From assembly GCF_027625995.1 (NCBI RefSeq), contig NZ_CP115396.1, forward strand, positions 3,968,501-4,032,500: a DNA stretch of 64,000 nt. Direction: 5' to 3'. The stretch comes from Hymenobacter yonginensis. GTDB taxonomy: Bacteria; Bacteroidota; Bacteroidia; Cytophagales; Hymenobacteraceae. The position numbers and the translations under genes were made by a program. Positions 8,260 to 18,300 of the stretch are shown here, piece after piece (position 1 is the stretch's first letter; every line of letters starts with the position of its first letter). A model generated the notes under the pieces. The model had not been told where the DNA came from. It did not search any database and worked only from the letters and a program-made list of their open reading frames with translations.

Positions 8260-10170
8260 ATGATTTCTTCCCGCTTTCTGCCCTTGCTGGCTGGCGTGCT
8301 GCTGGCTACGGCGCCTGCCGCCACCGCCCTGGCTGCCCCGGCCCCGGCCGTTACCGAAGCTGCCGCCCCGGCCGCCAAAACCGCCGCCATCCAGCGCATA
8401 GACCCCACCTTCTGGTGGGTGGGCATGAAAAACCCCAAGCTGCAGTTGCTGGTCCACGGCCCCGGCATTGCCGGCAGCACCGCTACACTCAAAGCCTACG
8501 AGGGCGTGACGCTGGACGGCGTGCAGAAGCTGGAGAGCCCCAACTACCTGCTCATCAACCTCACCATCAGCCCCACGGCCAAGCCCGGCAAGCTGCAGCT
8601 GGAGTTTCAGGGCGCCAAGAAAACCACCTTCGCCTACGAGCTGAAGCAGCGCACCACGCCCGGCGACAAGCAGAAGGTGCAGGGCCTCACGCAGCAGGAT
8701 TTCATCTACTTCCTGATGCCCGACCGGTTCTCGAACGGCGACCCGAAAAATGACTTCATTAAGGACATGCGCGCCCCCAAAGTGGCCCGCGACTCGATGT
8801 ACGCCCGCCACGGCGGCGACCTGAAGGGCATCGAAAACCACTTCGACTACTTCAAGAGCCTGGGCGTGACGGCCCTGTGGATGACGCCGGTGGTGGAAAA
8901 CGACATGCCCAAGGCCAGCTACCACGGCTACGCCCTCACCGACTACTACAACACCGACCGCCGCTACGGCACCCTAGAAGAGTACAAGCAGTTTGTGGAC
9001 CGGGCCCACCAGAACGGCCTGAAAGTGGTGCACGACGTGGTGCTCAACCACATGGGCAGTAAGAACTACCTGTTCCTGGACCAGCCCGCCAAGGACTGGT
9101 TCAACCAGTGGCCCAACTTCACGCGCAGCAACTACAACTCGCAGGCTCTCAACGACCCCTACGGCTCCCAGCTGGATGGCAAGCTGTACAACAAAGGCTG
9201 GTTCGACACCACCATGCCCGACGTGAACCAGTCCAACCCACTAGTAGCTACCTACCTGATTCAGAACTTTTTGTGGTGGGTGGAATACACCGGCCTCGAC
9301 GCCTACCGCATCGATACCTACCCGTATTCTGACCCCAAGTTTTTGATGCAGTGGGGCCAGGCCCTGAACGACGAGTTTCCGAACCTGTTCAAGTTTGGCG
9401 AGGCCTGGGTGGGCAGCACGGCCCAGCAGGCCTTCTTCGCCCGCAACATCTTCCAGCCGGTCGATGGCTTCAAGTCCAACCTGGAATCGGTGTTCGATTT
9501 CCAGTCGCAGAACGCCATTCACGAGGCGTTGCGGGGCGACCAGCCCAACCTGAACCGGGTGTACGAAGCTTTGCAGGGCGACTGGATGTACGAGGACGCC
9601 ACCCGCAACGTCACCTTCCTCGACAACCACGACATGAGTCGCTTCTACTCGGTGATTGGGGAGGACTTCAACAAGTACAAGCTGGGCGTGGCCTGGCTGC
9701 TCACCACCCGCGGCATTCCGCAGCTCTATTACGGCACCGAGGTGCTGATGAAGAACTTCTCCAACCCCGACGGCAAGGTGCGCGAGGACTTCCCCGGCGG
9801 CTTCAGCGGCGACAAAATGAACTACTTCACGGCGGCCGGCCGCACGGGCCAGGCGGGTGAGGCGTTCAACTACCTCAGCAAGCTGAGCCTCTACCGCCAG
9901 GCCCACCCGGTGCTGGCTACTGGCAAGCTCATGCAGTTCATCCCGCAGGACGGCGTGTACACCTACTTCCGCTACAACGACCAAGGCGAGGCGGTAATGA
10001 TCCTGCTCAACGGCAACAAAGACGAGAAAACCGTGGACGGCGCGCGGTTCGTGGAGCGCACCGGCGGCTTCTCGTCGGGCACGGAAATCACCACCGGCGC
10101 TTCTGTTTCGGACCTCAAGAGCTTTAAGGTGCCGGGCCGCACGGCTTGGGTGGTGGAGCTGAAAAAGTAA
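8260..10170 (+). CDS. Exported GH13 cyclomaltodextrinase / neopullulanase-type alpha-glucan hydrolase
   Basis: 636 aa from ATG 8260 (MISSRFLPLLAGVL), which gives a clean Sec signal peptide ending near ALAAP. An N-terminal beta domain typical of cyclomaltodextrinases (about 45-140) precedes a full GH13 barrel. Catalytic residues are visible: nucleophile Asp352 in DAYRIDTY, acid/base Glu381 in FGEAWVG, and Asp458 in FLDNHDMSRF; HDVVLNHMG is region I. The closest functional parallel is periplasmic SusA/neopullulanase, cutting cyclodextrins, pullulan or maltodextrins. A longer in-frame reading back to 8122 would put sequence before the signal peptide and is rejected. First enzyme of the alpha-glucan group that ends with the MFS transporter. 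Confidence 0.88.
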   Translation: MISSRFLPLLAGVLLATAPAATALAAPAPAVTEAAAPAAKTAAIQRIDPTFWWVGMKNPKLQLLVHGPGIAGSTATLKAYEGVTLDGVQKLESPNYLLINLTISPTAKPGKLQLEFQGAKKTTFAYELKQRTTPGDKQKVQGLTQQDFIYFLMPDRFSNGDPKNDFIKDMRAPKVARDSMYARHGGDLKGIENHFDYFKSLGVTALWMTPVVENDMPKASYHGYALTDYYNTDRRYGTLEEYKQFVDRAHQNGLKVVHDVVLNHMGSKNYLFLDQPAKDWFNQWPNFTRSNYNSQALNDPYGSQLDGKLYNKGWFDTTMPDVNQSNPLVATYLIQNFLWWVEYTGLDAYRIDTYPYSDPKFLMQWGQALNDEFPNLFKFGEAWVGSTAQQAFFARNIFQPVDGFKSNLESVFDFQSQNAIHEALRGDQPNLNRVYEALQGDWMYEDATRNVTFLDNHDMSRFYSVIGEDFNKYKLGVAWLLTTRGIPQLYYGTEVLMKNFSNPDGKVREDFPGGFSGDKMNYFTAAGRTGQAGEAFNYLSKLSLYRQAHPVLATGKLMQFIPQDGVYTYFRYNDQGEAVMILLNGNKDEKTVDGARFVERTGGFSSGTEITTGASVSDLKSFKVPGRTAWVVELKK

Positions 10171-10259
10171 GATCTGTGAGGAGCAGCCGGAACCACGGCC
10201 GCTCCTTGCTATTTATTACCACCAACGGGTAGTATCTTCATCTTCAACCAGATAAAGCC

Positions 10260-10967
10260 ATGACCGACCTAACCGACCAAGTAGCCATTGTATCCGGCGC
10301 GAGCCGCGGCATTGGCAAAGCCATAGCCCTGCTGCTGGCCATGCAGGGCGCCAAAGTAGTATGCGTGGCCCGCTCCGCCGAGGAGCTGGAGGAAGTAGCC
10401 CACAAAACCCAGGGCCTCGCCGTGCCCGCCGACGTGTCGGACGCCGACGACGCCCAGCACGTGGTAGACCAAGCGCTGCGCCACTTCGGCCGCCTCGATA
10501 TCTTGGTCTGCAACGCCGGCGTGGGCTCGTTTGGGCTGCTGGAGCACTTCGATGCCGCCGAGTGGGACCGGATTTTCGACGTGAACGTGAAGGGCACCTT
10601 CCTACTGTGCAAGGCCGCCGTGCCTCACTTCAAGTCGCGCCACCGGGGCCACATCGTGGGCATTACGTCCGACGTGGCCCGGCGCACTTTCGAGAACGGC
10701 ACGGCCTACGGGGCCAGCAAGTTCGCGCAGGATGCCGTGCTGGCCAGTTTGCGCAAGGAAGTCCGCTCGCACGGCATCAAGGTCAGCACCATCTTCCCCG
10801 GCCTCGTCGATACCTACTTCAACGACTCGGTCCCGGGCGGCCCCGACGCCGAGAAAACCCACCTCAAGCCCTCTGACGTGGCCCAGGCCGTGCGCTATGT
10901 GCTCGAAGCCCCGGCCCACGTGGTCATCGACGAGCTGATGATTCACCCGCTCACGCAGGAATGGTAG
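10260..10967 (+). CDS. Short-chain dehydrogenase/reductase (classical SDR)
   Basis: 235 aa. Classical SDR motifs: cofactor loop GASRGIG (residues 13-19), NAG near 83-85, catalytic Ser in GITSDVA, and YGASK (Tyr/Lys). Arg37-Ser after VVCVAR suggests NADP(H) preference, which is an inference from the family. Substrate unknown. It sits between two GH13 genes on the same strand but is flanked by a long repeat palindrome, so a metabolic link to glucan use is not demonstrated. TATCTTCA at 10233 is a weak -7 candidate. Confidence 0.88.
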   Translation: MTDLTDQVAIVSGASRGIGKAIALLLAMQGAKVVCVARSAEELEEVAHKTQGLAVPADVSDADDAQHVVDQALRHFGRLDILVCNAGVGSFGLLEHFDAAEWDRIFDVNVKGTFLLCKAAVPHFKSRHRGHIVGITSDVARRTFENGTAYGASKFAQDAVLASLRKEVRSHGIKVSTIFPGLVDTYFNDSVPGGPDAEKTHLKPSDVAQAVRYVLEAPAHVVIDELMIHPLTQEW

Positions 10968-10977
10968 GATGGGCTTT

Positions 10978-11072
10978 AAGAACGTCATGCCGGGCGCAGC
11001 GAAGCATCTTGCCCGAGTAGTAATCTAGGCTATACCAGCGAGATGCTTCGCGCCGCCCGGCATGACGTTCTT
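10978..11072. repeat. Family A intergenic palindrome, copy 2
   Basis: Outer arms 10978-11010 and 11040-11072 begin AAGAACGTCATGCCGGGCG and pair with few mismatches; the inner 30 nt are partly paired. Same ends and GAAGCATCT core as copy 1. It lies only 30 nt before the next gene, so it would be in that gene's leader. Confidence 0.85.
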
Positions 11073-11102
11073 AATTACCCAATCACCTATCTTACGCGGT
11101 AT

Positions 11103-12947
11103 ATGAAGAAAATCCTTCTCCCGGCTGCGGCAGCTGCATTTGCTTTGGCTGCTTTCACTCTTCCTTTCTCGCCTGATTCCACTTCCGTGTCTGACTCCGT
11201 TTCCCTGGCGGACCCCAACACTACCGATGAGGTACCCCAGGACAATAAAATCGTCATCTATCAGTTGATGACGCGCCTGTTCGGCAACAAGACTGCCCTC
11301 AACAAACCCTACGGCACGGCCCAGGAGAATGGCGTGGGCAAGTTCAACGACATCACCGACAAGGCGCTCCAGGAAATCAAGAAGATGGGCGTGAGCCACG
11401 TCTGGTACACCGGCGTGATTGAGCACGCCACCATGACCGACTTCACCAAGGCCGGCGGCCCCGGCCCCGACGATGCCGACGTGGTGAAGGGCCGCGCCGG
11501 CTCGCCCTACGCCATCAAAGACTACTACGATGTGGCCCCAGACCTGGCCGTGAACGTGAAAACGCGCATGCTGGAGTACGACGCCCTCATCAAGCGCACC
11601 CACGCCAACGGCCTGAAGGTGCTCATGGACTTCATCCCGAACCACGTGGCCCGCAGCTACAAGTCGGACGGTAAGCCGGTGGGCGTGGTGGACCTGGGCG
11701 CCACCGACGACAAAACCAAGGCCTTCGCGCCCAACAACAACTTCTACTACCTGCCCGGCCAGCCGCTGGTGGTGCCCAAAGCCGGCAATCCGCTGGGTGC
11801 TGCTCTGGGCCCCAAGGAAGACGGCAAGTTCCTGGAAAACCCCGCCAAAGCCACCGGCAACGACGTCTTCTCGGCCACGCCGAAGGTAGACGACTGGTAC
11901 GAAACCGTGAAGCTCAACTACGGCGTGGACTACCAGAACGGCCGCAAGCTGTACCTGCAGCCCGTGCCCGACACCTGGAAGAAGATGCGCGACATCCTGA
12001 TCTTCTGGGCCCAGAAAGACGTGGACGGCTTCCGCTGCGACATGGCCGAAATGGTGCCCGTGGAGTTCTGGACCTGGGTGATTCCGGAGGTGAAAAAGGT
12101 GAAGCCCGGCATCATCTTCATTGCCGAAGCCTACACGCCCAAGGAGTACAAAACCTACCTCGACAAAGGCAAATTCGACTTCCTCTACGACAAAGTGGGC
12201 CTCTACGACGGCCTGCGCCGCCTCATGACCGGCACCGGCACCACCGACGACATCACGAAGGTGTGGAGCGAGGAAAGCCGCGGCTTCTCGTCGAAAATGC
12301 TGCGCTTCCTGGAAAACCACGACGAGCAGCGCATTGCCTCCAAGGACTTCGCCACCGACCCGCGCACCGCCATTCCGGCCATGACCGTGTCGGCTACGCT
12401 GGCCTCGGGCCCGGTGATGCTCTACTCGGGGCAGGAGGTGGGCGAGCCCGCCCTAAAGTCGGAAGGCTTCTCGGGCGAGGACGGCCGCACCACCATCTTC
12501 GACTACTGGGGCGTGCCGGAGCACCAGAAATGGATGAACGGCGGCAAGTTCGACGGCGGCAAGCTCGACGACAGCCAGAAGCAGCTGCGCGACTTCTACA
12601 GCCGCCTGCTGAACCTGGCCAGCTCCAGCGAGGCCATCCGCAAAGGCAAGTTCTATGAGCTGCAGGACGCCAACAACCTGGGCAAAAACTACGACCAGAA
12701 GCACATCTACAGCTACCTGCGCTACACCGACACCCAGCGCCTGCTGATTGTGGTGAACTTCAGCCGCGACAAGACGATGACGCCAACCATTGAGATTCCG
12801 CGCGAGGTACGCCAGCGCATGGGCCTCAACCCCGACATCTTCTGCACCTACACCGACCTGCTCAACAACACGCCGCCCACCGAATTCCTCAACCTGACGA
12901 TGCCCCCGCTGAGCGCCTACGTGTTCGAAATCAAGCCTAAAAAGTGA
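11103..12947 (+). CDS. Exported GH13 alpha-amylase-family enzyme
   Basis: 614 aa from ATG 11103 (MKKILLPAAAAAFALAAFTL), a clear signal peptide. Family motifs: DFIPNHVARSY (region I), DGFRCDMAEMVP with nucleophile Asp313, FIAEAYTP with Glu342, and FLENHDEQRIAS with Asp407. The loop between regions I and II is long (about residues 190-290), typical of a distinct bacterial amylase subgroup. The C-terminal beta domain ends YVFEIKPKK. Predicted to hydrolyse starch-like alpha-1,4-glucans in the periplasm or outside, supplying the transporter encoded next. An earlier in-frame start inside the preceding palindrome is rejected because the signal peptide starts here. Confidence 0.88.
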   Translation: MKKILLPAAAAAFALAAFTLPFSPDSTSVSDSVSLADPNTTDEVPQDNKIVIYQLMTRLFGNKTALNKPYGTAQENGVGKFNDITDKALQEIKKMGVSHVWYTGVIEHATMTDFTKAGGPGPDDADVVKGRAGSPYAIKDYYDVAPDLAVNVKTRMLEYDALIKRTHANGLKVLMDFIPNHVARSYKSDGKPVGVVDLGATDDKTKAFAPNNNFYYLPGQPLVVPKAGNPLGAALGPKEDGKFLENPAKATGNDVFSATPKVDDWYETVKLNYGVDYQNGRKLYLQPVPDTWKKMRDILIFWAQKDVDGFRCDMAEMVPVEFWTWVIPEVKKVKPGIIFIAEAYTPKEYKTYLDKGKFDFLYDKVGLYDGLRRLMTGTGTTDDITKVWSEESRGFSSKMLRFLENHDEQRIASKDFATDPRTAIPAMTVSATLASGPVMLYSGQEVGEPALKSEGFSGEDGRTTIFDYWGVPEHQKWMNGGKFDGGKLDDSQKQLRDFYSRLLNLASSSEAIRKGKFYELQDANNLGKNYDQKHIYSYLRYTDTQRLLIVVNFSRDKTMTPTIEIPREVRQRMGLNPDIFCTYTDLLNNTPPTEFLNLTMPPLSAYVFEIKPKK

Positions 12948-13060
12948 TGAGGTGATGGGGTAAATAGTGATGAGGCGACTATCATAGCGTCCTGTTCTTT
13001 CACCACTATCCACTTCATCACCATTCACCTCATCACCCCATCACCATCCTTCCCCAAAAC
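12944..13060. repeat. Low-complexity GATGAGG / CTCATCACC inverted region
   Basis: Imperfect tandem units (GTGATGAGG, then CATCACC, about 8-9-nt period) occur in opposite orientation on the two sides (12944-12975 and 13005-13050), so the region can fold back. It begins at the amylase stop codon and ends about 20 nt before the transporter ATG. Confidence 0.6.
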
Positions 13061-13080
13061 TCCCCCAATTCTTTCCCCTG

Positions 13081-14493
13081 ATGGCAACAAACGTAGCGGC
13101 TGCGCCGAGCATCTCCCGCGAAAAACCCCGCCTGAGCTTCTGGCAAATCTGGAACATGAGCTTCGGCTTTTTGGGCATTCAGTTTGGCTTTGCGCTGCAG
13201 AATGCCAACGTCAGCCGCATTTTTGAAACCCTGGGCGGCACCGAAATAGCCCTGTATTGGCTGGCCGCGCCGCTCACGGGCATGCTCGTGCAGCCGATTA
13301 TCGGCTACATGTCGGACCGGACGTGGAGCCCGAAATGGGGACGCCGCCGGCCGTTTTTCCTGATTGGCGCTATCTTGGCCTCGTTTGCGCTGCTGGTGAT
13401 GCCCAACGTGTCGGCGCTATGGATGGCCGTGGGCATGCTCTGGATCATGGACTCCAGCATCAACATCAGCATGGAGCCGTTCCGGGCGCTGGTCGGTGAC
13501 CTGCTGCCGTCGGAGCAGCGCACCACGGGCTTTGCGGCCCAGACCTTCTTCATTGGGGTGGGTGCGGTAGTGGCCTCGTCGCTGCCGTGGATGTTTACGA
13601 ACTGGTTCGGCATTGCCAATACGGCTCCGGCCGGCCAGATTCCGCCCTCGGTGAAATATGCGTTTTACCTTGGCGGCGTTATTTTCTTCCTGGCAGTGCT
13701 CTGGACGGTGCTCAACACCAAGGAATATCCGCCCGAAAACATGGCCGAGTTCGAGGAAGAGAAGCGGCGCACGGCCGGCTTCTGGAACGGCATCCGCGAG
13801 TCGTTCAGCGGCATCTTCCACATGCCCAAAACCATGGCCCAGCTGGCCATCGTGCAGTTCTTCTCCTGGCTGGCGCTGTTTTCGATGTGGATTTACACCA
13901 CGCCGGCCGTCACGAGCCACATCTACCACACCACTGACGCTACTTCCAAGATTTACAACGAGGGCGCCGACTGGGTAGGCATCTGCTTTGCGGTGTACAA
14001 CGGTATTTCGGCCATTGCGGCGCTGCTGCTGCCGGCTATTGCACGCGCCACCAGCCGCCGCTTCACGCACATGCTGTGCCTGGTAGCGGGCGGCCTGGGC
14101 CTGATTTCCATCTACTTCATCCAGGACCCCAAAATGCTGCTGCTCTCGATGGTGGGCGTGGGCATTGCCTGGGCTTCTATCCTGAGCGTGCCGTACGCCA
14201 TGCTGGCTGGCGCGCTGCCCGCCAACAAAATGGGCTACTACATGGGCGTGTTCAACTTCTTCATCGTAATTCCGCAGGTGGTAGCGGGCCTGATTCTGGG
14301 CTTCTTCACCAAGTCGGTGTTCGGCGGCGAGTCGGTGTACACGCTGGTGCTGGGCGGCTGCTCCATGATTATTTCGGGCCTGCTCACGCTGCGCGTGCAG
14401 GACGCCGACGACATCCGGCTGCCTGCCAACTCTACTGCCGCTCCCGTCAGCGCCGGCTACGACGCACCGGTGCAAGCTGACCCGCGCGTGTGA
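13081..14493 (+). CDS. MFS sugar/proton symporter (SLC45-like, putative maltose/maltodextrin transporter)
   Basis: 470 aa with about 12 membrane segments. The N-half carries the SLC45/glycoside-transporter pattern: FGIQFGFALQNANVSRIF-like helix 1, the helix 2-3 loop SDRTWSPKWGRRRPF, and an Asp/Ser-rich helix 4 (MDSSINISMEPFR). Related Bacteroidota proteins next to GH13 genes are thought to import maltose. It is the last gene of the glucan group, with a strong terminator directly after the stop. It would bring the products of the two exported GH13 enzymes into the cytosol, where the phosphorylase-like enzyme could act. Confidence 0.85.
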   Translation: MATNVAAAPSISREKPRLSFWQIWNMSFGFLGIQFGFALQNANVSRIFETLGGTEIALYWLAAPLTGMLVQPIIGYMSDRTWSPKWGRRRPFFLIGAILASFALLVMPNVSALWMAVGMLWIMDSSINISMEPFRALVGDLLPSEQRTTGFAAQTFFIGVGAVVASSLPWMFTNWFGIANTAPAGQIPPSVKYAFYLGGVIFFLAVLWTVLNTKEYPPENMAEFEEEKRRTAGFWNGIRESFSGIFHMPKTMAQLAIVQFFSWLALFSMWIYTTPAVTSHIYHTTDATSKIYNEGADWVGICFAVYNGISAIAALLLPAIARATSRRFTHMLCLVAGGLGLISIYFIQDPKMLLLSMVGVGIAWASILSVPYAMLAGALPANKMGYYMGVFNFFIVIPQVVAGLILGFFTKSVFGGESVYTLVLGGCSMIISGLLTLRVQDADDIRLPANSTAAPVSAGYDAPVQADPRV

Positions 14494-14499
14494 GGCAAG

Positions 14500-14559
14500 C
14501 TGCCCGTAAACAAAAAGCCCCGCCTGATAAGTCAGGCGGGGCTTTTTGTTTACGGGCAG
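14500..14559. terminator. Strong bidirectional terminator
   Basis: Perfect 28-bp arms (14500-14527 and 14532-14559) with a TAAG loop; core AAAAAGCCCCGCCTGA. It serves the MFS gene (+) and the convergent SpoIIAA-like gene (-). Confidence 0.92.
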
Positions 14560-14603
14560 CGCAGGATTATAACAGACAGCGCGGCCTTATGCAGAATATG
14601 GGG

Positions 14604-15011
14604 CTAGCGGGCCTGCAGCCACGCCTGGGCGGTTTGTTCTTCGGTGAAGGCGCGCACGGCTACCGTGTCCAGCGCGTCGGTGGCCATTTCGTCGGCCAGG
14701 CGCTCGTTGAGCAGCTCGGCGTGGTAGGGGGCCACGAGGTAGGCTAGGCGGGGCCGGGTGCCAGGCAGCGCGGCCGCCAGCGAGGCCCGGAAGTTGTGCA
14801 TCAGCCACCGGAAGTCGGCGGCGTCGGCCAGGCCGCGGCTGCGCAGGTCAATCAGCCAGCGGGTCACTTTTTCCTGCTCAGCCAGCTTCAGGGCCACGGC
14901 GTAGCCGTCGCGGTGCTCGGTGGAGGTAGCCGGCCGCGTCCAGCGCAGCACCAACTGGCCCAGATCAGGACGGTGGGTGAGGAGCAGATAATCGAGATTG
15001 GCAACGAGCAT
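14604..15011 (-). CDS. SpoIIAA-like (STAS-type) hypothetical protein, paralogue 1
   Basis: 135 aa, start ATG 15011 (MLVANLDYLLLTHRPD). Size and alternating strand-helix pattern resemble SpoIIAA-like single-domain proteins: an N-terminal beta hairpin (LDYLLLTHRPDLGQLVLRW), helix (GYAVALKLAEQEKVTRWLIDLR), and a C-terminal A-rich helix (RAFTEEQTAQAWLQ). It shares this layout with the protein at 39085-39483, including a DLR/DLKR strand and a final helix ending in W plus 3-4 residues. No phosphorylatable serine could be assigned. Function unknown. A perfect TACCTTTG lies just upstream at 15033-15040. Confidence 0.7.
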   Translation of the reverse strand: MLVANLDYLLLTHRPDLGQLVLRWTRPATSTEHRDGYAVALKLAEQEKVTRWLIDLRSRGLADAADFRWLMHNFRASLAAALPGTRPRLAYLVAPYHAELLNERLADEMATDALDTVAVRAFTEEQTAQAWLQAR

Positions 15012-15032
15012 AGGGTGGGGGAGGAAGAACCA

Positions 15033-15040
15033 CAAAGGTA
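15033..15040 (-). promoter_or_regulatory. Promoter -7 element TACCTTTG (SpoIIAA-like gene)
   Basis: Exact TAnnTTTG on the minus strand, about 22 nt before the ATG at 15011, giving a very short leader. It also rules out longer in-frame starts upstream. Confidence 0.55.
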
Positions 15041-15303
15041 CGTAGCGCAAAGCCCAAACGTATAGCGCACCGATGAATAGTGCGTGAAGTCCGGACTGAT
15101 TTATGGCGCCGGCACCTATGCCGGGAGCCTTTCCGAATCCGGAGCGTTGCATTTGGCCTTGCTTTTTCTTTGCTGTTTTTCCCGATATGAGTAACGCCCG
15201 CGGGCATTCGGTAGCCCTGCGGTGCCGGCCCAGCCGTCGGGCGCCTTTTCCCGCCACCAACGAGCGGGGCGCCCTGCACAGGCCGCGCCATGCAGCCCCG
15301 GCG

Positions 15304-15333
15304 TTGCGCGGCAGTCTATTGCGCGTATTTTCA
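15304..15333 (+). promoter_or_regulatory. Candidate promoter TTG-N19-TATTTTCA (M16 peptidase)
   Basis: -33 TTG at 15304-15306 and a -7-like TATTTTCA at 15326-15333 with 19-nt spacing; 27 nt before the ATG. Two bases differ from the consensus -7. Confidence 0.4.
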
Positions 15334-15360
15334 CGCATCCATTTACCTATTCCCTCCCCC

Positions 15361-18300
15361 ATGACCTTTAAACCGCTTTGGCTGCTGAGCCTGGGCTTGG
15401 CCCTGACCGCACAACCAGTGGCTGCCCAGCAGAAAGCTGCGGCCAAACCTGCTGCGGCCTCGGCCACCGGCACCCGCCTCGTGGAGAAAGTGACCCGTAA
15501 GGGCTCCGAGCTGGTGATTCCGTACGAGAAATACGTGCTGCCCAACGGCCTCACCCTGCTCATTCACGAAGACCACTCCGATCCGCTGGCTCACATCGAC
15601 GTGACCTACCACGTGGGCTCGGCCCGCGAAACCATCGGCAAGTCGGGCTTTGCCCACTTCTTCGAGCACATGATGTTCCAGGGCTCCGACCACGTAGCCG
15701 ACGAGCAGCACTTCAAGCTCGTGACGTCGTCGGGCGGTACGCTCAACGGCACCACCAACCGCGACCGGACCAACTACTTTGAAACCGTGCCCAGCAACCA
15801 GCTGGAAACCGCGCTGTGGCTGGAAGCCGACCGCATGGGCTTCCTGCTGGATGCCGTGACGCAGCAGAAGTTTGAAGTGCAGCGCTCCACCGTGAAAAAC
15901 GAGCGGGGCCAGAACTACGACAACCGCCCCTACGGCCTGGCCAGCGAGAATATCGCCAAGACCCTGTATCCGTACGGCCACCCCTACAGCTGGCTCACCA
16001 TCGGCTACCTCGAAGACCTGGACCGCTCCGACGTCAACGACCTGAAGAACTTCTTCCTGCGCTGGTACGGCCCTAACAACGCTACCGTAACGGTGGGCGG
16101 CGACGTGAAGCCGGCCGAAGTGGTGAAGCTGGTGGAGAAGTACTTCGGCAGCATCAACCGCGGCCCGGCCGTGCAGAACATGAAGCTGCCCGAGCCCGTG
16201 CTGACCCAGGACCGCTACGTGAGCTACCAGGACAACGTGCGCTTCCCGATGCTGCAGATGGTGTTCCCGACCGTGCCCCAGTACCACCCCGACGAGGTGG
16301 CCTTAGACGCCCTGGCCGATATCATTGGCGGTGGCAAAACGTCGTTGCTCTACAAGAACCTGATCAAGACCCAGAAGGCCGTGCAGACGCAGGCCTATCA
16401 CCCCAGCTCCGAGCTGGCCGGCGAGTTCACCATCGTGGCCCTGAGCCTGCCCGGCAAAGGCCTCGACAGCACCGAAGCGGTGGTGCGCAAAACCCTGGCC
16501 GAGTTTGAGAAGCGCGGTGTCAGCGACGACGACGTGGCCCGCTTCAAGGCCACGCGCGAGGCCAGCGTGGTGAACGGCCTGGCCAGCGTGAGCGGCAAGG
16601 TGAGCCAGCTGGCCGCCTATCAGACCTACGTGGGCAACCCCAACCGCCTGCCTCAGGAGCTGCAGCGCATCCGCAGCCTCACCAAAGCCGACGTGCAGCG
16701 CGTGTACAACCAGTACATCAAAGGCAAGAAAGCCGTGGTGCTGAGCGTGGTGCCGAAAGGCAGCAACGCCCTGGTAGCCAAGGCCGACAACTACACCGTG
16801 AGCAAGGACGGCTACAAAGCCCCCGCTACCGATGAGTACGCCAACCTGAAGTACGTGAAGGCCACCGACAGCTTCGACCGGGCCACGCAGCCGAAAGGCG
16901 GCGCCAACCCTGTGGTGCAGGTGCCGGCCGTATGGCGCACCGATTTCGACAACGGCCTGCGCATCATCGGCAACCGCAACGCCGAGATTCCGACCGTGAC
17001 CATGCTGCTCAACATCAGCGGCGGCCACCGTCTGGAGCAGCAGAACCCCAACAAGGCCGGCATTGCCTCGCTCACGGCGGCCATGCTGGAAGAAGGCACC
17101 CAGAAGTACACCGGCGAGCAGTTTGCCGGCGCCCTGGAGAAGCTGGGCAGCGACGTGCAGACGTACGCCGGCGACGAAAACACGACCGTCGTAATCCGCA
17201 GCCTCACCAAAAACCTGCCCGCCACGCTGGCGCTGGTGGAGGAAATGCTGCTGCGCCCGCGCTTCGACCAGGCTGATTTCGACCGCCTCAAGAAGCAGAC
17301 CCTGGAAGGCATTGCCAACCAGAGCACCCAGCCCGTGGCCATTGCCAACAACACCTACGCGCGCCTGCTCTACGGCCCCGGCAACGTCATGAGCATCCCG
17401 GCTTCGGGCTCGACCACGACGGTGCAGGGCATCACGCTGGACGAAGTGAAGCAGTTCTATCAGCAGAACTACGCCCCCAACGTGAGCTACCTGACCGTGG
17501 TAGGCGACGTGGACCAGAAAGACGTGCTGCCACAGCTGGGCTTCCTGAAAACCTGGGGCCGCAAGGCCGTAACCGCGCCGGCCAGCCCCACCGCCGAGCA
17601 GCCCGACAAGACGCGCATCTACTTCGTGAACAAGGACGGCGCCGCGCAGTCGGAAATTCGGGTGGGCTACCTCACGCCGCTCACGTATGACGCCACCGGC
17701 GACTACTACCGCGCCTACCTGGCCAACTACATCCTGGGCGGCGCCTTCAACTCGCGCATCAACCTGAACCTGCGCGAAGACAAAGGCTACACCTACGGCG
17801 CCCGCTCGGGCTTCCAGGGCACCCGTTTCGTGGGCCCGTACACGGCCCAGGCCGGCGTGCGCGCCGATGCCACGGCAGCCTCGGTGAAGGAGTTCGTGAA
17901 GGAAATCAAGAACTACCGCGACGGTGCCACCGACGAGGAGCTGCAGTTCCTGCAGGCCTCGGTGGGCCAGAGCGACGCCCTCAAGTATGAAACCGGCCAG
18001 CAGAAGGCCGCCTTCCTGGGCCGCTTGCTGGAGTACGACCTGCCCACCAACTACGTGAGCAAGCAGAGCGAAATCCTGAAGGCCCTGAAGAAGGAAGACC
18101 TGCAGGCCAGCGCCCAGAAGTACCTGCCCATCGACCAGATGTACATCGTGGTAGTTGGCGACCGGGCCAAGGCTTTCCCGGGCCTGGGCGAGCTGGGCTA
18201 CGAAGTGGTGGAGCTGGACCTGAACGGCACCCGCGTAGCGGCCCCCGCTCCGGCTGCAGCTCCGGCCACCGCGCCTGTAGCTGGCGCACCGGCACCTGCT

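Larger units (their letters stand above)
15012..15360. other. Divergent intergenic region before the M16 peptidase
   Basis: About 350 nt without a credible gene; reading frames continue from both neighbours but lack coding character. It holds the minus-strand TACCTTTG at 15033 and a plus-strand TTG-N19-TATTTTCA at 15304-15333. Confidence 0.5.
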
